A stretch of 64,000 nucleotides of DNA, taken from the NCBI RefSeq assembly GCF_030406325.1, contig NZ_JAUEQY010000006.1, forward strand, positions 1 through 64,000. The letters are read 5' to 3'. This stretch comes from Actinomadura sp. DC4. GTDB lineage: Bacteria; Actinomycetota; Actinomycetes; Streptosporangiales; Streptosporangiaceae. The translations under genes and the position numbers were made by a program. This document shows, piece by piece, positions 8,395-17,134 of this stretch. The notes below the pieces were generated by a model. It searched no databases. It was not told where the DNA came from and was given only the letters and a program-made list of their open reading frames with translations. Position 1 is the first letter of the stretch. Every line of letters begins with the position of its first letter.

Positions 8395-8450
8395 AGTAGA
8401 AGCGGTAGCGTCCGTGCAGCCCTGACGCCGTGCCCGAAAGAGGAGAATTC

Positions 8451-10211
8451 GTGCGTGAGTTCAGCGTTCCCGCGCAGGTGGCGATCGCCGATTCGGCGAA
8501 TCTGACCGAGACGCTGTTCTCCCGGGCCGCCGAGGAGCCGGACCGGACCGTGTTCCGCCGCAAGGAGGGCGCGGGCTGGCGCGACGTGAGCGCGCGCGAG
8601 TTCGGAGACGAGGTCTCCCGCGTCGCCGGCGGGCTCGTCACGGCCGGCGTCGAGCCGGGCGACCGGGTCGCGATCATGTCGCGCACCCGCTACGAGTGGA
8701 CGGTCGCCGACTACGCGATCTGGACCGCCGGCGCGGTGACCGTGCCGATCTATGAGACCTCCTCGGCGTCGCAGATCGAGTGGATCATCGGCGACTCCGG
8801 CGCCAAGGCGATCTTCATCGAGAGCGACGAGCACGAGAAGGCGGTGGCCTCCGTACGAGGCGAGCTGCCCGGCCTCGCGCACGTCTGGCGGATGGACGAC
8901 CTGCCCTCCGAGACTCCCGGGGAGACGGATCTGGAGGAGCGCCGTGCGTCGCGTACCTCATCCGACCTCGCGACGGTCATCTACACCTCGGGCACCACGG
9001 GCCGCCCGAAGGGTTGTGAGATCACCCACGCCAACCTGCTCGCCACCGCGCGCAACACGATCGAGGGCGCCCTCGCGGAGGTCTTCGACCTCGCCGACGG
9101 CTCCACTCTGCTGTTCCTCCCGCTCGCGCACGTGTTCGCGCGGCTCATCGAGGTCGGCTGCGTCGAGGCGGGGGTCACGCTCGGCCACACGCCGGACCTG
9201 ACCGACCTCGTCGGCGACCTGGAGTCGTTCCGCCCGACGTTCCTGCTGGCGGTCCCCCGCGTCTTCGAGAAGGTCTACAACGGGGCCGAGCAGAAGGCCG
9301 CCGCCGACGGCAAGGGCCGCATCTTCCACATCGCCGCCGACACCGCGATCGCCTACAGCCGGGCCGCGTCCCCCGGCCTCGGGCTGCGGCTCAAGCACGC
9401 GGTCTTCGACCGGCTCGTCTACACCAAGCTGCGCGCCGCGGTCGGTGGCCGGGTGACCCACGCCGTGTCCGGCGGCGCCGCGCTCGGCGAGCGCCTCGGC
9501 CACTTCTTCAACGGCGTCGGCATCACGATCCTGGAGGGGTACGGCCTGACGGAGACGACCGCGCCCATCGCGGTCAACCGGCCCGCCGACAACCGCATCG
9601 GCAGCGTCGGAAAGCCGATCCCCGGCACCTCGGTGCGCATCGCCGACGACGGTGAGGTGCTGGCCAAGGGCCCCAACGTCTTCACGGGCTACTGGCACAA
9701 CGAGGAGGCCACCAAGGAGGCCCTCGACGACGGCTGGTTCCACACCGGTGACATCGGCGAGCTCGACGACGACGGCTACCTCAGGATCACCGGCCGCAAG
9801 AAGGAGCTCATCGTCACCGCCGGCGGCAAGAACGTCGCCCCCGGGCCACTGGAGGACCGCCTGCGCGCCCACCCGCTCATCAGCCAGTGCCTGGTCGTCG
9901 GCGACGGCCGTAAGTTCGTCGGCTGCCTGATCACCCTCGACCCCGAGGCCGTCGGGCCGTGGAAGGAACAGCACGGCAAGGACTCCATGTCCATGACCGA
10001 GCTGGTCGAGGACCCCGACCTGGTCAAGGAGATCGACGCCGCGGTGGCCGAGACCAACGCGTCCGTGTCACGGGCCGAGGCGATCAAGAAGTACCGCATC
10101 CTCGAGGCCGACTTCACCGAGGAGACCGGCCATCTGACCCCGACCCTGAAGGTCAAGCGGAACCTCGTGGTGAAGGACTTCGAGACCGAGATCGAGGCGC
10201 TCTACTCCTGA
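8451..10211 (+). CDS. Long-chain fatty-acid-CoA ligase (FadD15-like)
   Basis: Activates fatty acids to acyl-CoA through an acyl-adenylate. The 586 residues show the AMP-binding P-loop VIYTSGTTGRPKG around 178-190, EGYGLTETTAP around 365, and the hinge/motor region DGWFHTGDIGELDDDGYL...GRKKELIVTAGGKNVAP. The GTG at 8451 follows AAAGAGGAG by five bases; a GTG at 8430 lacks a site. The last ten bases overlap the convergent mannosyltransferase gene. A perfect palindrome upstream may be an operator. Confidence 0.92.
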   Translation: MREFSVPAQVAIADSANLTETLFSRAAEEPDRTVFRRKEGAGWRDVSAREFGDEVSRVAGGLVTAGVEPGDRVAIMSRTRYEWTVADYAIWTAGAVTVPIYETSSASQIEWIIGDSGAKAIFIESDEHEKAVASVRGELPGLAHVWRMDDLPSETPGETDLEERRASRTSSDLATVIYTSGTTGRPKGCEITHANLLATARNTIEGALAEVFDLADGSTLLFLPLAHVFARLIEVGCVEAGVTLGHTPDLTDLVGDLESFRPTFLLAVPRVFEKVYNGAEQKAAADGKGRIFHIAADTAIAYSRAASPGLGLRLKHAVFDRLVYTKLRAAVGGRVTHAVSGGAALGERLGHFFNGVGITILEGYGLTETTAPIAVNRPADNRIGSVGKPIPGTSVRIADDGEVLAKGPNVFTGYWHNEEATKEALDDGWFHTGDIGELDDDGYLRITGRKKELIVTAGGKNVAPGPLEDRLRAHPLISQCLVVGDGRKFVGCLITLDPEAVGPWKEQHGKDSMSMTELVEDPDLVKEIDAAVAETNASVSRAEAIKKYRILEADFTEETGHLTPTLKVKRNLVVKDFETEIEALYS

Positions 10212-11356
10212 CCCCGCTCCTGGCGCTCCTGGCCTTCCAGGAGGGCGGCGAAGCGCCGTGCCTGAACCGTCCAGCGCCACTCGCGCTCGATCCACGAGCG
10301 GCCCTTGTCGCCCATCGCGGCCGCGCCCGCCGGGTTGGCCAGCAGGTCGGCCACCGACTCCGCGACGGCCGCGACCGAGCGGCCGTCGACGACGAGCCCG
10401 GTCTCGCCCGCCAGCACGGCGTCCGGCGCGCCGCCCGAGTCGCCCGCGACGACCGGCAGCCCGGTCGCGGAGGCCTCCAGGTAGACGATGCCGAGGCCCT
10501 CGACGTCCAGGCCGCGCCGCCGCGTACGGCAGGGCATCGCGAAGACGTTCCCGGCGTCGTAGTGCGCCGGGAGCTCTTCCCAGGGCACGGTGCCGGTGAT
10601 CCGCACGGACCCGGTCACGCCCAGCTCGTCGCGCAGGCGTTCGAGCGCCGGACGGTACGGGCCGCCGCCGACGAGCAGCAGCGCGGCGTCCGGCACCCGC
10701 CGCAGCACCCGCGGCCAGGCGTGGATCAGCGCGTCCTGGCCCTTGCGCGGCACCAGGCGTGAGACGCACACGGCGACCGGCCGGTCCGCCAGGCCGTACC
10801 GCGCGCGGATCTCCTCACCGCCCGCCCCGGGCCGGAACACCGTCTCGTCGACGCCGGGGGCGAGCCGCCGCATCCCGGCCGCGGCCCGCGGCGACAGCGC
10901 CCCGGCGATCCGGCCGCGTGTGTAGTCGCCGAGGTAGGTGAGCACGTCCACGCCGTCCCCGATGCGGCGCAGCAGCCGGCGGGCGCCCGGCAGCGCGGCC
11001 CAGCCCGCCTCGTGCCCGTGGGTGAGGCCGACGATCCGGCCGGCGCCCTCGCGGCGCAGGGCGGGCGCGAGCAGGCCGAGCGGCGCCGCCGCGCCGAACA
11101 CCACCGAATCACACCCCTCGGCCCGTACGAGGCCGGCGGCGCGGCGCAGCACCGCCGGCACGGGCACCATCAGCCGGGTCGGATGCCGTACGACGGGAAA
11201 GGGCTGGGCGGCGTCGAAGGCGTCGGCGCCCGGCCACGAGGGCGCGTAGACCAGGACGGAACCGGGCGGGCGCCGTATCGCGAGGTTGTGGACGAACGCC
11301 TGAATTCCGCCCGGCCGCGGGGGAAAGTCGTTGGTGACAACGAGCGTCTTTGTCAT
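10202..11356 (-). CDS. pimB: GDP-mannose-dependent glycosyltransferase, PimB'-like
   Basis: A GT4-family (GT-B fold) enzyme of 384 residues, close in pattern to the mannosyltransferase that adds the second mannose to phosphatidylinositol mannoside at the inner membrane face. Seen are VVTNDFPPRPGGIQAFVHNLA at the N-terminus, VSRLVPRKGQD (donor-site Arg/Lys) around 215, and the E-x7-E motif EGLGIVYLEASATGLPVV around 290. The gene stands alone and faces the acyl-CoA ligase. The exact acceptor is inferred. Confidence 0.8.
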   Translation of the reverse strand: MTKTLVVTNDFPPRPGGIQAFVHNLAIRRPPGSVLVYAPSWPGADAFDAAQPFPVVRHPTRLMVPVPAVLRRAAGLVRAEGCDSVVFGAAAPLGLLAPALRREGAGRIVGLTHGHEAGWAALPGARRLLRRIGDGVDVLTYLGDYTRGRIAGALSPRAAAGMRRLAPGVDETVFRPGAGGEEIRARYGLADRPVAVCVSRLVPRKGQDALIHAWPRVLRRVPDAALLLVGGGPYRPALERLRDELGVTGSVRITGTVPWEELPAHYDAGNVFAMPCRTRRRGLDVEGLGIVYLEASATGLPVVAGDSGGAPDAVLAGETGLVVDGRSVAAVAESVADLLANPAGAAAMGDKGRSWIEREWRWTVQARRFAALLEGQERQERGQE

Positions 11357-11539
11357 GGCTCCGTCAGAATCGATTTGATGATCACATTTCGGTTCCAGGC
11401 CAGTGACCGGAACGAAACAGGGCGTTAATCTTTACAGGTGTCACATGTGGCCGCCCTAACCCCGCCCGGCCTGCTGAGATCAACGCGGACCTGACGAGGC
11501 ACGGCGGTGGGAGTACTCCACGGATTAGGAGAAGCCACC

Positions 11540-12193
11540 TTGACCGAAACCCCCCAACCCCCCGCGCCGGCGATCTCGGCGATAGCAGACCCCGCCCCCC
11601 TCGGCCTCGCCGCCTTCGCCCTCACCACGTTCCTGCTCTCGGCCAAGAACGCCGACTGGACCAACGGTACCGACGCCTGGCTCGGCTACGCGTTCTTCTA
11701 CGGCGGCCTCTGCCAGCTGCTCGCCGGCATGTGGGAGTTCCGTAACCGCAACACCTTCGGGGCGACCGCCTTCTCGACCTACGGCGGGTTCTGGATCGGC
11801 CTCGCCTGGTACGTCACGCACGTCGCGCCGACGGCCGGCGCGGCCGCCAAGGCCGCGGGCGGCGGCGACCCGGAGCTGCTCATCCAGAACGACCTCGGGT
11901 GGATCCTCCTCGCGTTCGCCATCTTCAACACCTACATGCTGCTGATGGCCTCGCAGGTCAACACCGCGGTCTTCGGGGTCTTCCTCACGCTGGAGGTCAC
12001 CGAGATCGTCCTGTTCATCGGCAACTTCAACCACAGCGCCGGCACGGTCAAGCTCGGTGGGTGGATCGGCGTGCTGACCGCCGTCGTGGCCTGGTACACC
12101 TCGGCTGCCGGCGTCGCCAACAACACGCCCGGCCGGATCTCCCTGCCGGTCGGCTCGCCGTTCGGCGCCAAGACCGCCCAGCCGGTCGCCTAG
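11540..12193 (+). CDS. GPR1/FUN34/YaaH (SatP) acetate transporter family protein
   Basis: A 217-residue inner-membrane protein with six hydrophobic helices. It has the family hallmark DPAPLGLAAFALTTF near the N-terminus and GATAFSTYGGFWIGLAWY in the middle. Relatives carry acetate or succinate across the membrane. A TTG start at 11540 is favoured because AGGAG lies eight bases upstream; the GTG at 11507 would add 11 residues. It has its own promoter region, opposite the mannosyltransferase gene. Confidence 0.85.
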   Translation: MTETPQPPAPAISAIADPAPLGLAAFALTTFLLSAKNADWTNGTDAWLGYAFFYGGLCQLLAGMWEFRNRNTFGATAFSTYGGFWIGLAWYVTHVAPTAGAAAKAAGGGDPELLIQNDLGWILLAFAIFNTYMLLMASQVNTAVFGVFLTLEVTEIVLFIGNFNHSAGTVKLGGWIGVLTAVVAWYTSAAGVANNTPGRISLPVGSPFGAKTAQPVA

Positions 12194-12203
12194 CGACCAC
12201 CGT

Positions 12204-12243
12204 CCCCGCCGTGGCCGCGCCGCATCGCGTGGTCACGGCGGGG
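12204..12243. terminator. Bidirectional hairpin between convergent genes
   Basis: CCCCGCCGTG (12204-12213) and CACGGCGGGG (12234-12243) form a 10-bp stem just past the transporter stop. It overlaps the end of the convergent M48 peptidase gene. No clear T-run is present. Confidence 0.5.
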
Positions 12244-13567
12244 TGCCGCCCGCGAGCGGCGGGGGCACCGTGAGGTGATGGAGCCGGGCCCAGTCGCGGC
12301 CCATGGCGATCCGCTCCGGGCCGGTCGGGTGGGAGTTCCACAGCGCGTACTCCAGGGCGTCCGGCGACAGCTCGTCCAGGTTGCTGGCGCTGAGCGAGCG
12401 CTGCATCCGCACGTACGTCTCCGGGTCCCGGGTCAGGTCCAGCGCGTGCATGTCGGCCCGCGCCTCGATGCGGCGGCTGACGAGGTTCTCCACCGGCGCC
12501 GCCGCCTGCGTCAGCACGGTCACCGCGGCGAGCAGCAGCGCGACCGACCGCGGGTCGGCCGCCGACTCCGCCCCGGCACGCCGCAGCAGCCGGGGCGAGC
12601 TCATGACCAGGTAGAGCACACAGACCCCGGCCGCCGCCCCGAGCGCGCCGACGAGAGTGCCGTGCAGGACGTCGCCGCGCTTGGCGTGACCGAGCTCGTG
12701 CGCCACGACCAGCTCGACCTCGGGCCGCGGTTCGGTGTCGAGCAGGGTGTCGTAGACGACGATCCGCCGGGTCGAGCCGAAACCTGAGACGTACGCGTTG
12801 AGCGCCGTGGTCCGCTTGGAGGCGTCGGCCACGAGCACGTCGTCGACCGGCACTCCGTCTCTTCGCGCCATCGCGAGCAGGTCGGTGCGCAGCGGCCCGG
12901 CCGGCATCGAGTGGAACGAGTTGAACAGCGGCTCGACCAGCACCGGATAGCCGAACGACGCCGCCCCGACGAGGACGAACCCGCCCACTGCGGCCCCCGC
13001 CCACCAGCGCCGGGGGAACCTGCGGACGAGCAGGTGCAGGCCGAGCAGCACGACGATCCAGATGACGAGGGTGACGCCGAGGGAGGTCGCCTGGTCGGTG
13101 AGCCAGGCGCCCCAGTGCTGGGTCGACAGCCCGTACTTTCGCAGCACGGTCTCGGACCACATGTCGAACGGCAGGCCGACGAGCCGCGTGAGCACCGCGA
13201 GCACGACCGCCGTGCCCACCAGGCGCAGCGGCGCACGGCGCAGCGGCCGGGTGAGCACGCCCAGCAGCCGCGAGCCCAGCGGCGTCAGGCCGAGCAGGAG
13301 CACCGCCACGAGTCCCGCGACCAGCCCGCCGTACGCCGGGGGGTTCAGGTCGGTGTTGAACGCGTGGCTGCGCGCGATCTGCGCGGGCGTGAAGTCGGCC
13401 CGCGGGTCGGGCGCGGTCCGCGCGCCCGGCAGCGGATGCCAGGGCGTCGTCAGCGCGATCACGACCACCAGCAGCGCGCAGAGCAGCACCGCCGCGATGA
13501 CCGCGGGCCGCCGTGACGGCGTCGCGGCGGCCGACCGCTCGCTCTCGTCCACCTCCGTGGCGCTCAC
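12233..13567 (-). CDS. M48-family membrane metallopeptidase (Ste24/CAAX-protease-like)
   Basis: A 444-residue integral-membrane zinc protease. Several transmembrane helices fill the first ~300 residues. The zinc motif VAHELGHAKRGD is followed by further helices and then EARADMHALDL, which supplies the third metal ligand. Ste24-type enzymes cleave within or next to the membrane; the substrate here is unknown. The GTG at 13567 overlaps the upstream gene's stop (GTGA) and has AGGAG five bases before it, so the two genes are translationally coupled. The longer frame from 13597 is less likely. Confidence 0.88.
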   Translation of the reverse strand: MSATEVDESERSAAATPSRRPAVIAAVLLCALLVVVIALTTPWHPLPGARTAPDPRADFTPAQIARSHAFNTDLNPPAYGGLVAGLVAVLLLGLTPLGSRLLGVLTRPLRRAPLRLVGTAVVLAVLTRLVGLPFDMWSETVLRKYGLSTQHWGAWLTDQATSLGVTLVIWIVVLLGLHLLVRRFPRRWWAGAAVGGFVLVGAASFGYPVLVEPLFNSFHSMPAGPLRTDLLAMARRDGVPVDDVLVADASKRTTALNAYVSGFGSTRRIVVYDTLLDTEPRPEVELVVAHELGHAKRGDVLHGTLVGALGAAAGVCVLYLVMSSPRLLRRAGAESAADPRSVALLLAAVTVLTQAAAPVENLVSRRIEARADMHALDLTRDPETYVRMQRSLSASNLDELSPDALEYALWNSHPTGPERIAMGRDWARLHHLTVPPPLAGGTPP

Positions 13568-14901
13568 GCGAGCTCCTTGCGGACGTACGCGCGCCACTGC
13601 TCGTCGAAGCCGCTCGCACCGACGCCCAGGACCGTACGCAGCGCGCGGTCCTCGACGCGCGGGTCGCCCGCCTCACCGGGTTCGGCCTCGGCCGTACGGT
13701 AGAGCCGTACCAAAGTGTCCTCCCCGTAGCGTTCGGCGATCATCCGGCAGGCCAGCCAGGCCTCCTCGTACGCCGCGGACAGCCGGTCCCCCGAGCCCGC
13801 GAAGTCGGCGCGCCCCGGCGGGGCCGACGGCATGTCGCCGCCGGCGATGAGATCCGCCAGCTCCCGGCCCGCCGCCTTCGTCGCGACGCCGGCGTCCTTG
13901 TAGCCCACGTAGTCGGCCAGGCCCTCGATCAGCCACATCGGCGTACGGGCGTCGCGGGCCCCGCCCATCGCGACGTGGACCAGTTCGTGGGTGAGGACGA
14001 CGTGCCGGCCGATCGCGTTGAGGCGGCCGAACGCGGTCGGCGTGATCACGACGCGGTCCTCCCCCGTCGCCCGGCCGCCGGCGTCGCCGGTGATGGTGGC
14101 GAGCGCCGCGATGTCACCGAGGTTGCGCATGTCCCCGGCCATCGCCTCGGCCTTCTGCTCGGTGGCGGGGACGAGCGCGACGACGTGCCGGGACCACCGG
14201 TCGCCGACCACGCCGGACACGATGCCCGCGCCGTCGTCGAGGCGGCCGGCGATGTCGTGGAGCTCGGCCGTACGGGCATGGGCGTTCTGGCCCGCGCCGT
14301 CTTCGGCGAGCACGAGGCTGCGCCGCCCGCGTACGACCGTGAGGTCGCCGCCGCTCCAGATCTGCGGGTCGTCGCGCAGGCCGTGCGCCGCGCCGTCGCC
14401 GGAGATCACCCATCCGGCGCCGCGGCGCCGGTCGAAGGTGAGGTACTCGGTGTAGACGAGGTCGCGGCGGTCGAAGCCGCGGATCCGGTACGCGAGACGC
14501 AGCCGGGCCGTCCAGCCGTCGTCCGCGGCCACCGCGGGACGCGTGTCGGCCAGGGACTCCTTCCAGTTCGTGAGGGGCACCTTGGCCAGGTTGTCGAAGA
14601 GCACCGACTGCCCGGCACGGAACGCCTGGCCCGACGGGTCGACGGTGGCGAGGAAGGCCGCGCGGTCGCGGGCCAGGACCGCTCGGGAGCGCCGCTGGAG
14701 CAGGGAGTTCACGGTCGCCGCGCTCGGCGCGGGCAGGGCTCCGGCGACCGGCTCCGAGCGGGCCGCCGGCCGGCCCGGGTCCGCGCGTGAGGTGAGGTAA
14801 CCGGCCGCGGTGACCAGGTCGGCCACGATCGCCAGGCCGACCAGCCCCGCCAGGACGACCGGCGTGGTCGCGCGCGGGGTCGCCTTCTCCGTGGCCGGCA
14901 T
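13564..14901 (-). CDS. Membrane-anchored putative gluzincin-type peptidase
   Basis: A 445-residue protein with one N-terminal transmembrane anchor (around residues 15-35). A ~250-residue extracytoplasmic region resembles a cystatin/SnoaL-like repeat. A C-terminal domain has the zinc-peptidase motif LTHELVHVAMGG, then MWLIEGLADYVGY, matching the HExxH...E pattern of peptidase-MA-like domains. Start ATG 14901 puts the anchor near the N-terminus. It is coupled by a GTGA overlap to the downstream M48 protease, suggesting a joint role in envelope protein processing (inference). Confidence 0.7.
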   Translation of the reverse strand: MPATEKATPRATTPVVLAGLVGLAIVADLVTAAGYLTSRADPGRPAARSEPVAGALPAPSAATVNSLLQRRSRAVLARDRAAFLATVDPSGQAFRAGQSVLFDNLAKVPLTNWKESLADTRPAVAADDGWTARLRLAYRIRGFDRRDLVYTEYLTFDRRRGAGWVISGDGAAHGLRDDPQIWSGGDLTVVRGRRSLVLAEDGAGQNAHARTAELHDIAGRLDDGAGIVSGVVGDRWSRHVVALVPATEQKAEAMAGDMRNLGDIAALATITGDAGGRATGEDRVVITPTAFGRLNAIGRHVVLTHELVHVAMGGARDARTPMWLIEGLADYVGYKDAGVATKAAGRELADLIAGGDMPSAPPGRADFAGSGDRLSAAYEEAWLACRMIAERYGEDTLVRLYRTAEAEPGEAGDPRVEDRALRTVLGVGASGFDEQWRAYVRKELA

Positions 14902-15066
14902 GCGCGCGATCCTAGCCGCCGGTGCCGAGTGACCCCGAATCCTTCCGGCATCCGCCGGCCGTCGCGGGCCTTTCGCCGCGCCGATCATCGCCATTCGGGC
15001 CGAAATATCGAGCCGATTATCGTCGTTCTCAGTAAAGGATTTTATCCGCCCCGGAAAAGGGCGGAC

Positions 15067-15105
15067 GGCCCGGGACGATCCCCGGTAAGGGGACGGCCCC
15101 GGGCC
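15067..15105 (-). terminator. Terminator downstream of the first NlpC/P60 gene
   Basis: GGCCCGGG (15067-15074) and CCCGGGCC (15098-15105) enclose an inner TCCCC/GGGGA stem. The minus strand then reads into CGCCCTTTTCC. It lies about 26 bp past the hydrolase stop. Confidence 0.6.
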
Positions 15106-15130
15106 TCAGATCGTGCCTCGGTCAGGCGGA

Positions 15131-15682
15131 TCAGTACGGGCGAGCGCCGCCGTTGAAATGGTGCCGGTAGTAGCTGTTGAGCAGGACCTGTTTGATGCGG
15201 GTGCCGGTGTGGGCGGCGTGGATCATGTAGACCTTGCTGCCCTTGACCTTCGAGACGATGCCGGTGTGGCCGTCGCCGTAGAAGTACACCAGGTCACCGA
15301 CGGCGAGGTTCGTGAACCTCACATGCCGTTTGACGTGCCTGTGCTGGGCGTCCGCGGTGCGCGGAAGCCGTACTCCGGCCTTTCGGTAGACGTACTGGAC
15401 CAGACCTGAGCAGTCGAAACTGCTGGGACCGTGCCCGCCGTAGCGATACGGCTTGCCGATCTGCTTTCGGGCGACGGCGACCGCCGTCAACCCGACCTTG
15501 TGTCGCTGGCTCCAAGACTTGTGCTTCGCCACCGTGGCCGTCATCGGTGTGACCGTGGCGGCGTCCGCCGCCGGTATCGTCACGACCGTCACTGCCACGG
15601 GCGCGAGGATCGCGCCTGCCACCAGCATTCCGCCGGCGAGGCGCCTACGCGCGAATGAAGCGGTCGAGGGGTTGCGAGACAG
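15131..15682 (-). CDS. Secreted NlpC/P60 peptidoglycan hydrolase
   Basis: A small D,L-endopeptidase with an N-terminal signal peptide (Arg cluster, hydrophobic stretch, ADAA) and an NlpC/P60 domain. The catalytic Cys is in FDCSGLVQYVY, His in DGHTGIVS and the third polar residue in the IHAAHTG region. An ATG at 15628 gives 165 residues but removes the basic n-region and has no Shine-Dalgarno sequence. A CTG at 15682 is in frame, lies six bases after AAGGAG, and restores a complete signal peptide, so I chose it. A c-di-AMP riboswitch precedes the gene. Confidence 0.8.
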   Translation of the reverse strand: MSRNPSTASFARRRLAGGMLVAGAILAPVAVTVVTIPAADAATVTPMTATVAKHKSWSQRHKVGLTAVAVARKQIGKPYRYGGHGPSSFDCSGLVQYVYRKAGVRLPRTADAQHRHVKRHVRFTNLAVGDLVYFYGDGHTGIVSKVKGSKVYMIHAAHTGTRIKQVLLNSYYRHHFNGGARPY

Positions 15683-15701
15683 GGTTCTCTCCTTCCGTGG
15701 A

Positions 15702-15825
15702 CGCCTACCGGGTTAGCTGACGGGTTCGGGCTGGAAGTCGCGCCCTACGGCACGCCTGAGAAACAGGCGTCTCGATTCACCCCTGGAAGGCCGCGCTCAT
15801 GGCGCGGTTGGGTCCCCGGCTCCGC
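15702..15825 (-). ncRNA. c-di-AMP riboswitch (ydaO/yuaA class)
   Basis: Read on the minus strand, the region has the class hallmarks in order: GGGGA, a variable stem, GGGTGAATC, a central CCGTAGGGCG, and the 3' block GTCAGCTAACCCGGTAGGC. It ends about 20 bases before the start of the secreted NlpC/P60 gene. In actinomycetes this class typically turns off cell-wall hydrolase expression when c-di-AMP is high. Confidence 0.92.
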
Positions 15826-16061
15826 GTGCCCGCGGATTCGGCGTTCGCGGCCACCCTGACGCGCCTGTTGTCAGGCGGTCCCCGTGGCTGGCCGCTTACC
15901 GATGCATTTCGGAAAGGCCGAAATAGAAATCCATCCCCGTAACGTGTTCCACAACACACGAATGACAGAATCCACCCCGACCGTGCGATACATGGCGTGT
16001 ACCGCACATTTCTCGCACGCTAGCAAGACATCTACGAATGGGCAAACTTTGTCATAAAAAA

Positions 16062-16100
16062 GTAGCGGTGCAATCACTTAACGTGTGATTGCACCGCTAC
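16062..16100 (-). terminator. Strong intrinsic terminator of the NlpC/P60 pair
   Basis: A perfect 16-bp stem (16062-16077 with 16085-16100) has a seven-base loop and, on the minus strand, a TTTTTT tract directly after it. It sits 22 bp past the stop of the coiled-coil hydrolase gene. Confidence 0.93.
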
Positions 16101-16122
16101 GAATGTTGGTTCTAGGCCTCTT

Positions 16123-17124
16123 TTAGAGAAGTCGGCCGCCGCCCTCGAAGACGGACGTGTACCATGCCTCGCTCAGGCTGGACACCTTGACGACATCGCC
16201 CGTGTGCGGCGCCTGAATGAACTTCCCATTTCCGACATAGAGGCCGACGTGCCCCAAGTCGTGGAAGAAAACAAGGTCGCCGGGCTGAAGCTGGGCCCGT
16301 GAGATGTGCCGGCTGGCGCTGTACTGGTTCGGCACATAGTGGCTCATGTTGATGCCGACCTGCTTGTAGGCCATCATCGTCAGCCCCGAGCAGTCGAAGG
16401 ACGACGGGCCCGCGCCACCGAAGACGTACGGCTTGCCGAGCTGGGCGCAGGCGTACCGGAGTACCGCCTCGGCCTTGCCGGTGGCCAGGATCGAGCAGTT
16501 CGCCTTGGAGCTGCCCGGGTCGATGTTGCTGCCGAGCCGGTCGATCAGCCGCAGCTGCTTCGTGATGGCGGAGTTGGCCGAGGCGCGCTTCTTGTCGACC
16601 TGTTCCTTCTGCTGCTTGAGCTGCTCGGCCGCCTGCTCGGCCAGCGCCTTCTGCCGCTCCAGCCGCTGCGCGGACGCCAGGAACTGGGTGAGCTCGGCGG
16701 CGCGGTTGTTGGAGACCTTGGTGAAGGCCGTCATCTGGTCGAGCACGGCTTCGGGGTCCTTGGCCGAGACCAGGTCCGGGACCGAGCCGGCCTCACCGCC
16801 GGACTTGTAGGCCGCGGCGGCGAGCTGAGCCACTCTGATGTGCAGCTGCTCGAAGGTGGACCGCTCGGTCGTGACACTGGAGTTCAGGGCCTTGAGGCGG
16901 CTCTGAGCGGCCTTCCAGTCCTCTTTGGCCTTGTTGTACTGGTTCGCCAGCTGGTCGACCTGGTCGTTGAGCGTGGCGAGCTGCTTCTTCGCGGCGCTCA
17001 GGGAGGGGGTGGGCTTGGCTTCCGCGGGAGTCGCGGGCATGAAGAGCCCGGCGACGACGGCCGCTCCGGCGGTGCCGACGAACCAACGACTGGCTTTGGA
17101 CATGGTTGTACGCTTCATCTCCAC
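16123..17124 (-). CDS. RipA-like secreted NlpC/P60 endopeptidase with coiled coil
   Basis: A 333-residue secreted cell-wall hydrolase. A signal peptide ending near AEA is followed by a long coiled coil (about residues 40-200, rich in Ala/Gln/Lys heptads) and a C-terminal NlpC/P60 domain. That domain has FDCSGLTMMAY (catalytic Cys), LGHVGLYVG (His) and APHTGD. Coiled coils in this family hold the catalytic domain inactive or tether it to FtsEX-like partners (known of relatives, not shown here). The GTG at 17124 has AGGGGG seven bases upstream, and the gene begins 10 bp after the stop of its upstream paralogue. Confidence 0.9.
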   Translation of the reverse strand: MEMKRTTMSKASRWFVGTAGAAVVAGLFMPATPAEAKPTPSLSAAKKQLATLNDQVDQLANQYNKAKEDWKAAQSRLKALNSSVTTERSTFEQLHIRVAQLAAAAYKSGGEAGSVPDLVSAKDPEAVLDQMTAFTKVSNNRAAELTQFLASAQRLERQKALAEQAAEQLKQQKEQVDKKRASANSAITKQLRLIDRLGSNIDPGSSKANCSILATGKAEAVLRYACAQLGKPYVFGGAGPSSFDCSGLTMMAYKQVGINMSHYVPNQYSASRHISRAQLQPGDLVFFHDLGHVGLYVGNGKFIQAPHTGDVVKVSSLSEAWYTSVFEGGGRLL

Positions 17125-17134
17125 TCGTGACCCC

